Assembly (NCBI RefSeq): GCF_015191005.1
Contig: NZ_CP040442.1
Coordinates: forward strand, 2,976,001-3,040,000
Length of the DNA stretch: 64,000 bases
Source of the DNA: Kaistella flava (ex Peng et al. 2021)
GTDB taxonomy: Bacteria > Bacteroidota > Bacteroidia > Flavobacteriales > Weeksellaceae
Reading direction: 5' to 3'
Positions 44,850 to 53,981 of the stretch are shown piece by piece. Both the position numbers and the translations under genes were made by a program. Within the stretch, counting starts at the first letter, position 1. Each line of letters opens with the position of its first letter. The notes beneath the pieces are model-generated. The model saw only the letters and a list, made by a program, of their open reading frames with translations. It was not told the origin of the DNA and did no database searches.

Positions 44850-44879
44850 CAAATTTAGTTTTTAACCGGTTCAAATTTA
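44850..44879 (-). promoter_or_regulatory. Two candidate -7 elements before ccoS
   Basis: CAAATTTA occurs at 44850-44857 and 44872-44879, which is TAAATTTG on the complement. Either could be the -7 box of the ccoS operon; the spacing to a -33 element is unclear. Confidence 0.4.
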
Positions 44880-44889
44880 CTTAAAAATT

Positions 44890-44903
44890 ATGATATTCAT
44901 CAT
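44890..44903. promoter_or_regulatory. Candidate Crp/Fnr-type operator upstream of ccoS
   Basis: ATGATATTCATCAT is a palindrome with half-sites TGAT and ATCA separated by 4 nt, close to the Fnr-box form TTGAT-N4-ATCAA. It is about 49 bp upstream of the ccoS start. A related TGA-N6-TCA lies before the Crp-family gene at 47425-47436. Confidence 0.5.
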
Positions 44904-44958
44904 TAAATGTTAAATATCGTTAATTTAAAATATTTCTAAATAACTGACCGCAATAGGT

Positions 44959-47373
44959 TTACTGATTGATTTTGAAATATTTAGCCGACCGAACCCAAGT
45001 CGCGACAGAAGTAAAGATCACCACGCTTATCGAACTGATTGGCATTAATATAGCCGCTACCAGTGGAGATAAATGTCCCGTAACAGCCACCGAGACCCCA
45101 ATTACATTGTAAAATAAACTGATTGCAAAAGTGAATTTCACAATTTTCACCGCATCTTTCGATAAATCAAAATATTTTTTAAGCTCATTTATTCGATCTC
45201 CCGCCATAATTACATCTGATGACGGAGTGAACGAATGCGTGTCATCTGCCACTGCAATTCCGACGTTACTTTGTTTTAAAGCTCCTGCATCATTTAATCC
45301 ATCACCAAGCATTGCTACTTTTTTCTTACCGTCATCCTGAAGGATTTTGATAAAATTTAATTTGTCTTCTGGACTTTGATTAAACTTCATTTTCTCCACA
45401 TTCGGAACCAGGCTTTTCAGCGAGCTTTCTTCCGAAGAATTATCACCACTTAAGATATTAATATGATAACCATTTAATTCCGAAAACATGTCAGACATGT
45501 TATTACGATATTCATTGGTGAAAATATATTTACCTAAAAACTGATCGTCTCTTGAAATATAAACAGCCGTTTCGAGGTTTTTTGAAGTTTGTCCGATAAA
45601 AGTTGCCGAGCCGATTTTATAGGTTTTCCCTCTCACTTCACCAATATATCCTTTTCCTGGAGTTTCTACGAAATGTTCGATTGGGAAATATTCTTCTTCA
45701 ATTTCTAAGAAATGATACAAGCTTTTCGATAAAGGATGATTGGAATTCTTTAATAAACTCTTCAGATTCTTTAAATCAAATTCAGGAATTTCTTCTCCTT
45801 CAAAAATGATATTTGCTTTTTTATTATGTGTAATCGTTCCCGTTTTATCGAAAACAAGCGTGTCGATTTTCGCTAATTTCTCAATCGTTAAAGTGTCTTT
45901 TACATAGAACTTGTTTCGACCCATAATCCTCATAATATGTCCTAAAGTAAATGGTGCAGAAAGTGCCAAAGCACACGGACAAGCCACAATCAAAATCGCA
46001 GCAACCACTTGGAACATTTTTTCAAAATCATGTTGTCCCCAATAAATTCCGGCAATCAGCGTAATCCCCAGAATGATAAAAGTAAAATATTTACTGAGGT
46101 CGTTGGTCATCGTATCGAGTCCTGTTTCGAATTTCTTAAAGGCTTCTTTATTCCAAAGTTGAGTCAGGTAACTTTGATCAACATTTTTAATGACTTCTAA
46201 TTCCAGAATAGAACCAATTTGTTTTCCGCCCGCAAAGATTTTATCGCCCGCTTTTTTCGGGATCGAAGCGCTTTCTCCAGTAATGAAACTATTGTCAATG
46301 TTTCCTTCCCCTTGAATTAAAATAGCATCAACTGGAATAATCTCCTGATTACGAACCATAATTCGGTCACCAATTTTCAGCTCATTCAATAAAATATTTT
46401 GCTGTTTCCCCTCGAAATCAACTTTCGTAACGGCAATAGGATAGAAGGATTTATAATCTCGGTCGTAAGATAAAGCGTTGTAAGTTCTTTTCTGAAAGAG
46501 TTTTCCCATTAACATGAAAAACAAAAGTCCGCATAAAGTGTCAAAATATCCTGGACCATAATCAGTTACGACTTCATAAATACTTCTTCCATAAAGCATC
46601 AAAACTCCCAAAACAATCGGAACATCGATGTTCACGATTTTATTTTTTAGACCAAACCATGCAGATTTAAAATAATCTGAAGCAGAATAAAAAACAACAG
46701 GTGTCGCTAAAAGAAACATGATGAATCGGAACATGTTTTTGTAAGTGTCCATCCAATAATCGGTAGTTCCCATTACTTGTTCCGCGTATTCCGGATAAGA
46801 GAAAAACATTCCATTACCGAAAGCAAATCCAGCGATTGCTAATTTTATAACTAAAGTTTTATCGAAAGTTTCTTCTTTTTTATCGGCAGTTTCCAGATTG
46901 ATGACTGGCTTATATCCAAGATTCGTCAGGAACTTAGCGAGCTCACTAAGTTTTAGTTCATTATGATTAAAGGAAATCTGAACATTCTTTCTGGTAAAAT
47001 TTACCTGAGAGTAATTAATGTTCTTATTTAAAGTTTGTAAACTTTCTAACAGCCAAATACATGATGAACAGTGAATGACCGGAATTTTGAAAGTAACTAA
47101 AGAAGTGTTGCCTTCTGAGAAATCGGTTACTTTCGTAAAAACTTCGGGTGTATCTAAATAATCGAATTGCGAAGTGTTATCGTCGTTTGGTCGAATTCCA
47201 GAACTCTTATTCAGTTCATAGAAATTTCCCAAATCATTCATATTTAGGATTTCGTACACCGATTTACATCCGTTACAGCAAAAGGATTTTTCATCGAAGT
47301 TAATACGCTCTTTATCTATGGTTTGCCCACAGTGAAAACAGTTTTCTGACAATTTATTTAAAGTTGGAGGCAC
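44959..47373 (-). CDS. ccoI: Copper-exporting P-type ATPase CcoI
   Basis: The 804-residue P1B ATPase starts with GTG. An N-terminal zinc-ribbon-like region (CFHCGQ and FCCNGC) is followed by a heavy-metal-associated fold with CSSC (about residues 97-100), eight helices with the metal site CPCALALSAP, the phosphorylation motif DKTGTIT and GDGLNDAGAL. The N-terminal Cys block and location mark it as CcoI/FixI, which supplies copper to the cbb3 oxidase. A 117-bp gap separates it from ccoS. Confidence 0.95.
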   Translation of the reverse strand: MPPTLNKLSENCFHCGQTIDKERINFDEKSFCCNGCKSVYEILNMNDLGNFYELNKSSGIRPNDDNTSQFDYLDTPEVFTKVTDFSEGNTSLVTFKIPVIHCSSCIWLLESLQTLNKNINYSQVNFTRKNVQISFNHNELKLSELAKFLTNLGYKPVINLETADKKEETFDKTLVIKLAIAGFAFGNGMFFSYPEYAEQVMGTTDYWMDTYKNMFRFIMFLLATPVVFYSASDYFKSAWFGLKNKIVNIDVPIVLGVLMLYGRSIYEVVTDYGPGYFDTLCGLLFFMLMGKLFQKRTYNALSYDRDYKSFYPIAVTKVDFEGKQQNILLNELKIGDRIMVRNQEIIPVDAILIQGEGNIDNSFITGESASIPKKAGDKIFAGGKQIGSILELEVIKNVDQSYLTQLWNKEAFKKFETGLDTMTNDLSKYFTFIILGITLIAGIYWGQHDFEKMFQVVAAILIVACPCALALSAPFTLGHIMRIMGRNKFYVKDTLTIEKLAKIDTLVFDKTGTITHNKKANIIFEGEEIPEFDLKNLKSLLKNSNHPLSKSLYHFLEIEEEYFPIEHFVETPGKGYIGEVRGKTYKIGSATFIGQTSKNLETAVYISRDDQFLGKYIFTNEYRNNMSDMFSELNGYHINILSGDNSSEESSLKSLVPNVEKMKFNQSPEDKLNFIKILQDDGKKKVAMLGDGLNDAGALKQSNVGIAVADDTHSFTPSSDVIMAGDRINELKKYFDLSKDAVKIVKFTFAISLFYNVIGVSVAVTGHLSPLVAAILMPISSISVVIFTSVATWVRSAKYFKINQ

Positions 47374-47392
47374 AAAATTATGATAAATATAT

Positions 47393-47423
47393 TTGTGTTA
47401 GGGTTTTAAATACGCTATTTTTG
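47393..47423 (+). promoter_or_regulatory. Promoter of the Crp-family gene
   Basis: TTG at 47393-47395 and TATTTTTG at 47416-47423 are 20 bp apart, 20 bp before the ATG. A second TATATTTG lies at 47388-47395. Confidence 0.6.
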
Positions 47424-47424
47424 C

Positions 47425-47436
47425 TGATAAATGTCA
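47425..47436. promoter_or_regulatory. Candidate operator before the Crp-family gene
   Basis: TGATAAATGTCA has the same TGA-N6-TCA form as the site before ccoS. It lies between the -7 element and the start codon, where a bound regulator would repress its own gene. Confidence 0.4.
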
Positions 47437-47443
47437 TGCAATT

Positions 47444-48157
47444 ATGTCTTTAGAGAAACAAGCCCTGATCGAAGAGAATTTACAGAAATTATTTAACGAT
47501 GAATCTTTCAAAGAAATGCTTTCTGCAGAAGATTATGAAAAATATATTTCTGCCAAACAAATTTTAAAATTTAATAAAGGCGGAATTATTTTCGAAGATG
47601 GAGAAGTGCCCAACGGTGTTTATTTCTTGAACAAAGGTACTGCCAAATTATCTAAACAAGGAGTTTACGGAAAAGATCAAATTCTTAGATTTATTAAAGA
47701 AGGAGATTTAATAGGTTATCGTTCTTTACTTTGTGGTGAGGATTTTCAGGCGAAAGCGGAAGCAATGACTGAAGTCGAAGCTACGTTTTTACCTTCTGGT
47801 CTTTTTCTTCAAATGTTAGAAGTAGCACCGAAATTTTCATTTGTAATGTTACAGAAAATCGCCTTTGAATTAGGCGAGTCTTCTAATACCGTAACATTTT
47901 TAGCACAAAAAACAGTTCGTGAAAGATTAGCAGAAATCCTGCTTTTATTGGAACAAAAATTAGGAACAGATCCTGAAGGATTTATCAAGATTTCTTTAAC
48001 CAGAGAAGAAATTGCCAACATCATCGGAACCGCTACAGAAAGTGCAATCCGTTTGATTTCTGAGTTCAAACAAGATAAATTGATTGAAGTTGAAGGTAGA
48101 AATATTAAAATCCTAAACCACGAGAAACTAATTAGACTAGGTCACGTTATTATTTAG
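47444..48157 (+). CDS. Crp/Fnr-family transcription regulator
   Basis: The 237-residue protein has an N-terminal cyclic-nucleotide-binding-like domain (GGIIFEDGEVPNGVYFLNKGTAKLS, GDLIGYRSLL) and a C-terminal winged HTH (LTREEIANIIGTATESAIRLI). It has only one Cys, so it lacks the Fe-S cluster of classical FNR and cannot sense O2 that way. Position, divergent from ccoI, suggests that it controls the cbb3 locus. The ligand is unknown. Confidence 0.92.
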   Translation: MSLEKQALIEENLQKLFNDESFKEMLSAEDYEKYISAKQILKFNKGGIIFEDGEVPNGVYFLNKGTAKLSKQGVYGKDQILRFIKEGDLIGYRSLLCGEDFQAKAEAMTEVEATFLPSGLFLQMLEVAPKFSFVMLQKIAFELGESSNTVTFLAQKTVRERLAEILLLLEQKLGTDPEGFIKISLTREEIANIIGTATESAIRLISEFKQDKLIEVEGRNIKILNHEKLIRLGHVII

Positions 48158-48232
48158 TAGAAGAAGTTTTACTTATTTTAGCGCTGATTTTATTTCTATA
48201 TAACGTTCTTATACAACCAACACCCCTTTATT

Positions 48233-49048
48233 ATGTCTGTACATTCAGAAATAAAAAAAATCACCACCGAGACTTTGCGAAAAATGAAATTCGACAAAGA
48301 GAAAATCACCATGCTTACTGCATACGATTTCACGACTGCAAAAATGGTGGATGCAGGAGGAATTGACGCAATCCTAATCGGAGATTCTGCTGCCAACGTT
48401 ATGGCGGGACACGAAACTACGCTTCCAATTACTTTAGATCAAATGATTTATCATACGCAATGTGTGGTTCGCGGTGTAGATCGTGCGTTGATCGTTGCCG
48501 ATTTACCTTTTGGTTCTTATCAAAGTAATTCTGAAAAAGCTTTGGAATCTGCAGTAAGAATGATGAAAGAAGGCGGTGCACATTCAGTGAAAATTGAAGG
48601 TGGAAAAGAAATAGAAAAATCGATTACCAAAATTATCAATGCCGGAATTCCTGTAATGGGACATTTGGGTTTAACGCCACAATCGATTTACCAGTTCGGA
48701 ACTTATAAAGTGAGAGCGAAAGAAGATTCAGAAGCTGAGAAATTAATGAGCGATGCGAAGTTACTTGAAGAATTAGGATGCTTTGCTTTGGTTTTAGAAA
48801 AGATTCCAGCTGAGCTTGCAAAAAGAGTTTCTGAAAGTATTTCTATTCCAACAATTGGAATTGGAGCAGGTGCAGGTTGCGACGGACAAGTTCTTGTTTA
48901 TCACGATATGGTTGGAATGAACCAAGGTTTCTCACCAAAATTTTTAAGAAGATATTTAGATTTATACACCGAAATTACTGGAGCAGTTTCCAGTTTTGTG
49001 AAAGATGTAAAAACCGGGGATTTCCCTAATGAAAACGAAAGTTATTAA
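48233..49048 (+). CDS. panB: 3-methyl-2-oxobutanoate hydroxymethyltransferase
   Basis: The 271-residue TIM-barrel enzyme adds a hydroxymethyl group from methylene-THF to ketoisovalerate in pantothenate synthesis. Signatures are MLTAYDFTTAKMVDAGGIDAI, LIGDSAANVMAGHETT (metal Asp), ADLPFGSYQ, and GIGAGAGCDGQVLVYHD. Length is standard. The next gene starts at its stop codon. Confidence 0.98.
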   Translation: MSVHSEIKKITTETLRKMKFDKEKITMLTAYDFTTAKMVDAGGIDAILIGDSAANVMAGHETTLPITLDQMIYHTQCVVRGVDRALIVADLPFGSYQSNSEKALESAVRMMKEGGAHSVKIEGGKEIEKSITKIINAGIPVMGHLGLTPQSIYQFGTYKVRAKEDSEAEKLMSDAKLLEELGCFALVLEKIPAELAKRVSESISIPTIGIGAGAGCDGQVLVYHDMVGMNQGFSPKFLRRYLDLYTEITGAVSSFVKDVKTGDFPNENESY

Positions 49049-49380
49049 TGAAAACAAACACGGCAACTATTCAAGGAATTTTATCGATCGGAGCATTAGT
49101 CTGCATCCTGGTCGGATTTTTTAATCTCCTTTCACCAGAAATCAATGACTTTCTGTATCAGAAATTATTTTACATTTTAATCGGCGCCAGTTTCTTTGTA
49201 CAGGCACCAACTTTGACCAATAAAAACTTCTTGTATCCAATGTATGCCGCAGCAGGACTTTGTATCATTGGAGCTTTTATTCCAGTTGATTCGCAATTCT
49301 CTGCGATGAAAACAGTCGGTCTTTTTGCCGGAGTTTTAATGTCGATTTTCAGCAGACCAAGAGTACCGAGAGAACAATAA
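49048..49380 (+). CDS. Small membrane protein downstream of panB
   Basis: The 110-residue protein has four hydrophobic segments (about residues 8-24, 36-51, 62-78 and 88-103). Its ATG shares a base with the panB stop (TAATG), so it is probably translated with panB. No known family is recognised and no catalytic motif is seen. Terminator follows. Confidence 0.78.
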   Translation: MKTNTATIQGILSIGALVCILVGFFNLLSPEINDFLYQKLFYILIGASFFVQAPTLTNKNFLYPMYAAAGLCIIGAFIPVDSQFSAMKTVGLFAGVLMSIFSRPRVPREQ

Positions 49381-49403
49381 TTCATCTTCGTATAATTCAA
49401 TAA

Positions 49404-49440
49404 AAAAAGGACTAATGCAATTGCGTTAGTCCTTTTTCTA
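49404..49440. terminator. Bidirectional terminator
   Basis: AAAAAGGACTAATGCAA and TTGCGTTAGTCCTTTTT form a 17-bp stem with A and T runs on both sides. It lies between the convergent panB operon and the heme-binding gene. Confidence 0.9.
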
Positions 49441-49453
49441 TAGTTGAGGAAAT

Positions 49454-49912
49454 TTAGTAATTCCCTGTTTTAATAATGTTTTCAAAATAATTAGTAAGCA
49501 ATGTTCTGTCTTCTTTCGAAAGATTGGCATCCGGATGTTGAGCCACATAACCTGGCATTGGCATCGTATATATTTTTAAAGAATTGACGGTCATATTGAG
49601 CATATTCTTTTTTAAATCGCGGTTGAAAGTTCCCCATTCAGAAAGATTAAGATACTTTTTCCCTTTGTTGACGTGATGTTTAACAGACCAGGAAAACGGT
49701 GCGACGTAAGCGTATTTCGGATAAATCGTTTCGTTAGAATGGCAGTCATAACAAGCGTTTCTTAAGAGTTTCTCCACGTTTTTTGGAGTTTTATAAACCT
49801 TGACGAAATCTACTTTCGGATCTACAGGTTTGTTGGTTCTATCAATTGGAATAAACTGGATTACTGAAATAACAATCAGAAACCAGTAAAGAATATTTAA
49901 AAAAGTTTTCAT
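49454..49912 (-). CDS. Heme-binding domain protein
   Basis: The 152-residue protein has an N-terminal membrane anchor (about 6-21) and a c-type heme site CYDCH, followed by SNETIYPKYAYVAPFSW, the pattern of the Haem_bd family seen in Bacteroidota. It likely faces the periplasm. Its start overlaps the end of the Ig-like lipoprotein gene by 4 bp, so the two are probably co-transcribed. Redox partner unknown. Confidence 0.88.
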   Translation of the reverse strand: MKTFLNILYWFLIVISVIQFIPIDRTNKPVDPKVDFVKVYKTPKNVEKLLRNACYDCHSNETIYPKYAYVAPFSWSVKHHVNKGKKYLNLSEWGTFNRDLKKNMLNMTVNSLKIYTMPMPGYVAQHPDANLSKEDRTLLTNYFENIIKTGNY

Positions 49913-51609
49913 TTAGGGTTGGCTGTATTTAAATGTTCTTTGGTTTTAGTGCTTTTTGGCTTTTCAATATCTTTTGAATTTTCAACATTTTCTGTTTGTT
50001 TATTTAAAAGATCCCAAGTTTCACGAATTTCCCAAAGTGGTCTTACTTCTATTTTTTTATTGAAAATATAAACAGGTTCGGCAAAAATGTTATCTGCAAA
50101 ATCTGCGGAATCCCAAATGCCATTTTCGTTTTCATCAACTAAAATTCGCAGATCATATTTTCCTGGTTTTATAGATTTGAAATTAATCTGCTTTTCAATT
50201 CCATATTTTGAATAGGCAACTGTTCCGCTTTCGTTGATTAATTCAATCCAGAATTTCTGCGTTGGTGCATTTTCCAAAGTCACCAATAAATCTCCATAGT
50301 TTTCAATTTTATCAGCTTCGAACTCGAAGCGATACGATTTTTTAATAGTTTCATAAAAAGAAGAAACGGTTTCCTTTGGAATTGTTAATGCGTATTTTTT
50401 ACCTTCTTTAAAGTTCGATTTAATATGAATTTCAAAAGGATTTTTTTCAGAAATTTCTGCGGTGAATTCCTGTTTAATACTATCAGAAACCAACGACCAT
50501 TTTTCAGGCTGAATTTTATCAACGAAATAATTAGACTTAATTACAAAGTCCTGTTGTGGCGATAATAAATTCCCTCGGTTATTGGCAATCGACATTTCAT
50601 TCTTCGCATTTAAACGGTAGAAAAGCGAAACGCTGTCTTTTTTAACGCCATTATCATAACTGAATTTCAGATTTTCATTGCTGGTAATTCCTATATTTTG
50701 CGCAGTCGCATCAAACCAGATCATCGCAGAATCTGATTTTCGTGAATGAGTCACTTTGTAATCTTTCAGTTTTTCATTTAACGGAATAATTTTCACGTTC
50801 TCAGGATTTCCTTCAAAAGTCATTAAAACTCCTCCTGGAACTTCTTTCATTTCCAGATATTTCACTGCTTTTCTTGAAGGGTAAAGATTAATGTTTAAGC
50901 CAGAAATACTTTTATCTAAAGTAATTGGGTCTTTTAAGAAACCCACTTTTTCTTTTCCAATATCGTAAACTGAATTTGAATTGCTGTCTTCAAAAGCTAA
51001 AACTCGGTATTTTCCTGGCGCTAAGTAATTAAGTTCAAAGTATCCATCAGGATCTGCTTTTGTAATATAGTAAGGCTTCTGGCGGTAATCCATCGAATCC
51101 TTTACCTGATAAAGTCCAACGACCAAACTTCCTTCTTCTGTTTTTTTATCTTTTTCATTAAAGATGCTTTTCAACTCTCCGCTGATATAAAGACTGTCGA
51201 TTTTTGGTCCCGTAGAAAAAGCGAAATTATAATACCCAAGAGGGTTTCCTTCATTATTATCTACAATGGCATTTCCGAAATTAAAGTTATAAGTGGTATT
51301 TTCCTTTAAAGTATCAGCCCATTTAATCAACAAAAATTTATTTCCCATTCCAGATGGAAGAATCTTGGTGATTTGTTTTAAAGGCGGCGAAATAATCAAT
51401 TGCTTGTTGATGTCTTTCAGTGTAATATATTCATCAAAATCAATTCGAAGTTCCCGAATATCCCGCGGAACATTAACTCTGGGGCTATCGATATTGCTTC
51501 CAGTTACTCGTGGTGGAATGGTGTCTTTTGAACCTCCAACCGGCGAACCGACTCGTGCACAAGAAGCTAATAGAAAACTGATGAAAACCAGAAAGAAGAA
51601 TCTTTTCAT
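49909..51609 (-). CDS. Large lipoprotein with N-terminal Ig-like domain
   Basis: The ATG at 51609 starts a signal peptide with lipobox LLASC, giving 566 residues. The start at 51657 would sit inside the preceding gene. After GSPVGGSKDTIPP comes an Ig-like domain (Big_5 type, about 30-130, ending FNFGNAIVDNNEGNPL), then beta-rich domains and a carboxypeptidase-regulatory-like segment with LAPGKYRVLAFEDSNSNSVYD. The same pattern recurs near the C-terminus. It is probably an outer-membrane lipoprotein; the function is unknown. Confidence 0.88.
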   Translation of the reverse strand: MKRFFFLVFISFLLASCARVGSPVGGSKDTIPPRVTGSNIDSPRVNVPRDIRELRIDFDEYITLKDINKQLIISPPLKQITKILPSGMGNKFLLIKWADTLKENTTYNFNFGNAIVDNNEGNPLGYYNFAFSTGPKIDSLYISGELKSIFNEKDKKTEEGSLVVGLYQVKDSMDYRQKPYYITKADPDGYFELNYLAPGKYRVLAFEDSNSNSVYDIGKEKVGFLKDPITLDKSISGLNINLYPSRKAVKYLEMKEVPGGVLMTFEGNPENVKIIPLNEKLKDYKVTHSRKSDSAMIWFDATAQNIGITSNENLKFSYDNGVKKDSVSLFYRLNAKNEMSIANNRGNLLSPQQDFVIKSNYFVDKIQPEKWSLVSDSIKQEFTAEISEKNPFEIHIKSNFKEGKKYALTIPKETVSSFYETIKKSYRFEFEADKIENYGDLLVTLENAPTQKFWIELINESGTVAYSKYGIEKQINFKSIKPGKYDLRILVDENENGIWDSADFADNIFAEPVYIFNKKIEVRPLWEIRETWDLLNKQTENVENSKDIEKPKSTKTKEHLNTANPK

Positions 51610-51637
51610 GAAAAGCATTTGTGCAAAATTAAGAAAT

Positions 51638-52897
51638 TTATTCACTGTAACTGTCATTCGCTTGATTCTGTTTCAGTGTGTCGGTTTCGTTCAGCATTTT
51701 TTGAATTTTTTCTCTCTCAGCTGGTAGGTTTTCAAATATTCCCGATAACGCCAAAGCTGAGTAAACACGATTCGAATATTTATTCCCAATGGCGATAATC
51801 GTTACTTTAGATTTTAACAAATGAGCGAATACCGAATTCGTTCCGTGCCACCAACCATTATGGTAAGTGAGTTTTTCATGATCGTTAAAAATTTTCATTC
51901 TAAATCCTAATCCATAATTATTAACGCCAGGTCTTTCATTGCTGTAAGGTTCAAAAATCATGTCCTTTAAATGGGCTGGGAGAAAATCCTTTGAATAAAG
52001 TGCTTTTGAGAAATTTAATAAATTTCTTGGTGTCGTATAAACATTTTTATCACCGTAAATTAAATCAAGTCGATCGTAAGGATAAACTTTCGGACCACGT
52101 TGGTAAAAAGATTTTGCTGCCGTTAAAGTATCTTTTTCCTGAAAGATATAGGAGTGTTTCATTTTTAAAGGACTAAAAATCATTTGATTCATCGCGTCAG
52201 GAAAAGATTTCCCCGTCACTTTTTCGATGATTAAAGCCAGCAATGCATAATTGGTATTGCAATACATAAAACCTGTGTCAGTATTACGCGCAAGTTCTGG
52301 TTTGTATTCAATCAATAAATTTAAAACATCTTGATTCGTCAAATATTTCTTTGACATCTCCGGCGGTGCAGGTTTTATTTTTTCACTGAAGTGTTCGTAT
52401 TTCGGCAAACCGCTTCTTTGACTTAAAAGCGTGAAAACTGTTACTTGCGGATAAGGAAATTTCGGGAAATATTTAGTCAGTGGATCATCCAGTTTAATTT
52501 TGCCAGCTTCCACTAATTTCAATGTTGCCATTGCAGTCAGCGTTTTGGAAACTGATGCTACATGCAAAGCTACGGTATCATTAATGGGTTCTTGCTTGTT
52601 GGCCTGAGCAAAGCCGCGGTAGTTTTCATAAAGAATTTCGTCACCTTTCGCAACGATAAATCCACCCCACAAATCACCTTTCTCCCAAACATTTTTATAA
52701 TATCGATTAAGCACAGAGACAATAGAATCTTTGTTTTGTAACTTGCTGTCTTTGCTATTAAAAACATCGTCTAAATTAACATTTCCGTAATTGGGTAAAG
52801 AGGTTTTTGCGATTTCTTCAACCGTGTTTTCTTTTTTGCAAGAAAATAAAAGAATCGTAAATAAAACGAGTAAAAAGAAGGATTTTGAAAATTTCAT
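51638..52897 (-). CDS. Serine hydrolase, beta-lactamase class C fold, lipoprotein
   Basis: The 419-residue protein has a lipobox (ILLFSC) and the S12/class C motifs: SVSK with the catalytic Ser and Lys (about residues 127-130), YCN in TGFMYCNTNYALL, and HNGWWHGTN in place of KTG. Members are D,D-peptidases, esterases or beta-lactamases; resistance cannot be inferred. Its stop overlaps the upstream extension of the next gene's frame but not that gene's likely start. Confidence 0.9.
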   Translation of the reverse strand: MKFSKSFFLLVLFTILLFSCKKENTVEEIAKTSLPNYGNVNLDDVFNSKDSKLQNKDSIVSVLNRYYKNVWEKGDLWGGFIVAKGDEILYENYRGFAQANKQEPINDTVALHVASVSKTLTAMATLKLVEAGKIKLDDPLTKYFPKFPYPQVTVFTLLSQRSGLPKYEHFSEKIKPAPPEMSKKYLTNQDVLNLLIEYKPELARNTDTGFMYCNTNYALLALIIEKVTGKSFPDAMNQMIFSPLKMKHSYIFQEKDTLTAAKSFYQRGPKVYPYDRLDLIYGDKNVYTTPRNLLNFSKALYSKDFLPAHLKDMIFEPYSNERPGVNNYGLGFRMKIFNDHEKLTYHNGWWHGTNSVFAHLLKSKVTIIAIGNKYSNRVYSALALSGIFENLPAEREKIQKMLNETDTLKQNQANDSYSE

Positions 52898-52977
52898 TAA
52901 AAAGGTTTTGTCGTAAAAATCTCCGCAATATAGGGGAATTCTACAACAAGAAGTAAGACCTAAGTCATAAAGATTTG

Positions 52978-53913
52978 TTAAGATTGTGGAAACTGAACAA
53001 GGATTTTATCCACAATAACCTGAGCCAATTTTTCTTTACTCTGAATTGTCCAACCTCCAATATGTGGTGTCACAATTACTTTTTCAGAATTGAGTAGGAA
53101 TTCTAAATCTTCGTTTTCGGTATCCAAATTTTCGAAGGAGGCTTTTTCAAATTCTAAAACATCTAGCGCAGCACCTTTCACTTTTCCGGATTTAATAGCG
53201 TTGACTAAATCATTAGTTTTTACATTTTTTCCTCGTGCGGTATTGACGAAATAAAAATCTTTCGCCATTCCAGAAATGAATTTCTCATCAATGATATAAT
53301 GAGTTTCTTTGGTAATTGGAAGGTGAATACTTAAAATATCTGTTTCTTTTTTTAAAGTATCTAAAGAAACCTGAGTTGCGAATTCATCGCCAATATCAGC
53401 TAAGATATCATGGAAAATTACTTTACAACCAAACCCCGAAAATCTTTTGGCAACGGCTTTTCCCATGTTTCCATAACCTATCAATCCAACAGTTTTGCCC
53501 AGTATTTCATCGCCACGATTTTCCTCACGTTTCCAAATTCCATTTTTTACTTCTTGGGAAGAAATGAATAATCGGTTCATTAAAATGAGAAGCATTCCTA
53601 AAACATGTTCTGCTACAGAATCACGATTTCCTTCGGGTGAACTAATCAACGCGATTCCGGATTTTTTTGCAAATTCAACATCAATGTTTTCCATTCCCGC
53701 GCCGACTCTTGCAATGAACTTTAAATTTTTTGCGTGTTCCAGAAAGTTTTGGTCAATGGGAATTCTACTGCGAATAATAATTCCATCGTAATTCTCGATT
53801 TTTTTTAAAACATCTTCATAAGTTGATGTGAAATCTTCTTCAAACAAAAATCCTTTCGCAGAAAGTTGTTCAGTAATTAACGGATGATTTTTATCGAGAA
53901 GTAGGATTTTCAT
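52978..53913 (-). CDS. D-2-hydroxyacid dehydrogenase (phosphoglycerate-dehydrogenase-like)
   Basis: The 311-residue enzyme has the NAD site GLIGYGNMGKAVAKRF and the catalytic residues in NTARGKNV (Arg), a Glu in the VLEFEKAS region and TPHIGGWT (His). It lacks the ACT domain of longer SerA enzymes. 3-phosphoglycerate, glyoxylate or hydroxypyruvate are possible substrates; the sequence does not decide. It is a single gene flanked by a repeat-bearing gap. Confidence 0.9.
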   Translation of the reverse strand: MKILLLDKNHPLITEQLSAKGFLFEEDFTSTYEDVLKKIENYDGIIIRSRIPIDQNFLEHAKNLKFIARVGAGMENIDVEFAKKSGIALISSPEGNRDSVAEHVLGMLLILMNRLFISSQEVKNGIWKREENRGDEILGKTVGLIGYGNMGKAVAKRFSGFGCKVIFHDILADIGDEFATQVSLDTLKKETDILSIHLPITKETHYIIDEKFISGMAKDFYFVNTARGKNVKTNDLVNAIKSGKVKGAALDVLEFEKASFENLDTENEDLEFLLNSEKVIVTPHIGGWTIQSKEKLAQVIVDKILVQFPQS

Positions 53914-53920
53914 ATTTTTA

Positions 53921-53967
53921 AATATTAGTGCCCATTAGTGTTAAAGAATTCGTGCAATTCGTGTTTA
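53921..53967. repeat. Intergenic repeat related to the element at 832-937
   Basis: It contains the pattern ATTAGTG-CCC-ATTAGTG then AATTCGTGC-AATTCGTGT, whose complement (ACACGAATTGCACGAATT...AACACTAATGGGCACTAAT) resembles the TTAACACGAATGTCACTAA at 851-869. It is likely a dispersed intergenic repeat of this lineage. Confidence 0.5.
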
Positions 53968-53981
53968 AAGTATTTGTTTTT

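Noticed and set aside
51638..52897. Beta-lactamase resistance gene
   Set aside because: The fold is class C-like, but it is a lipoprotein with HNG in place of KTG; most such proteins are hydrolases of other kinds.
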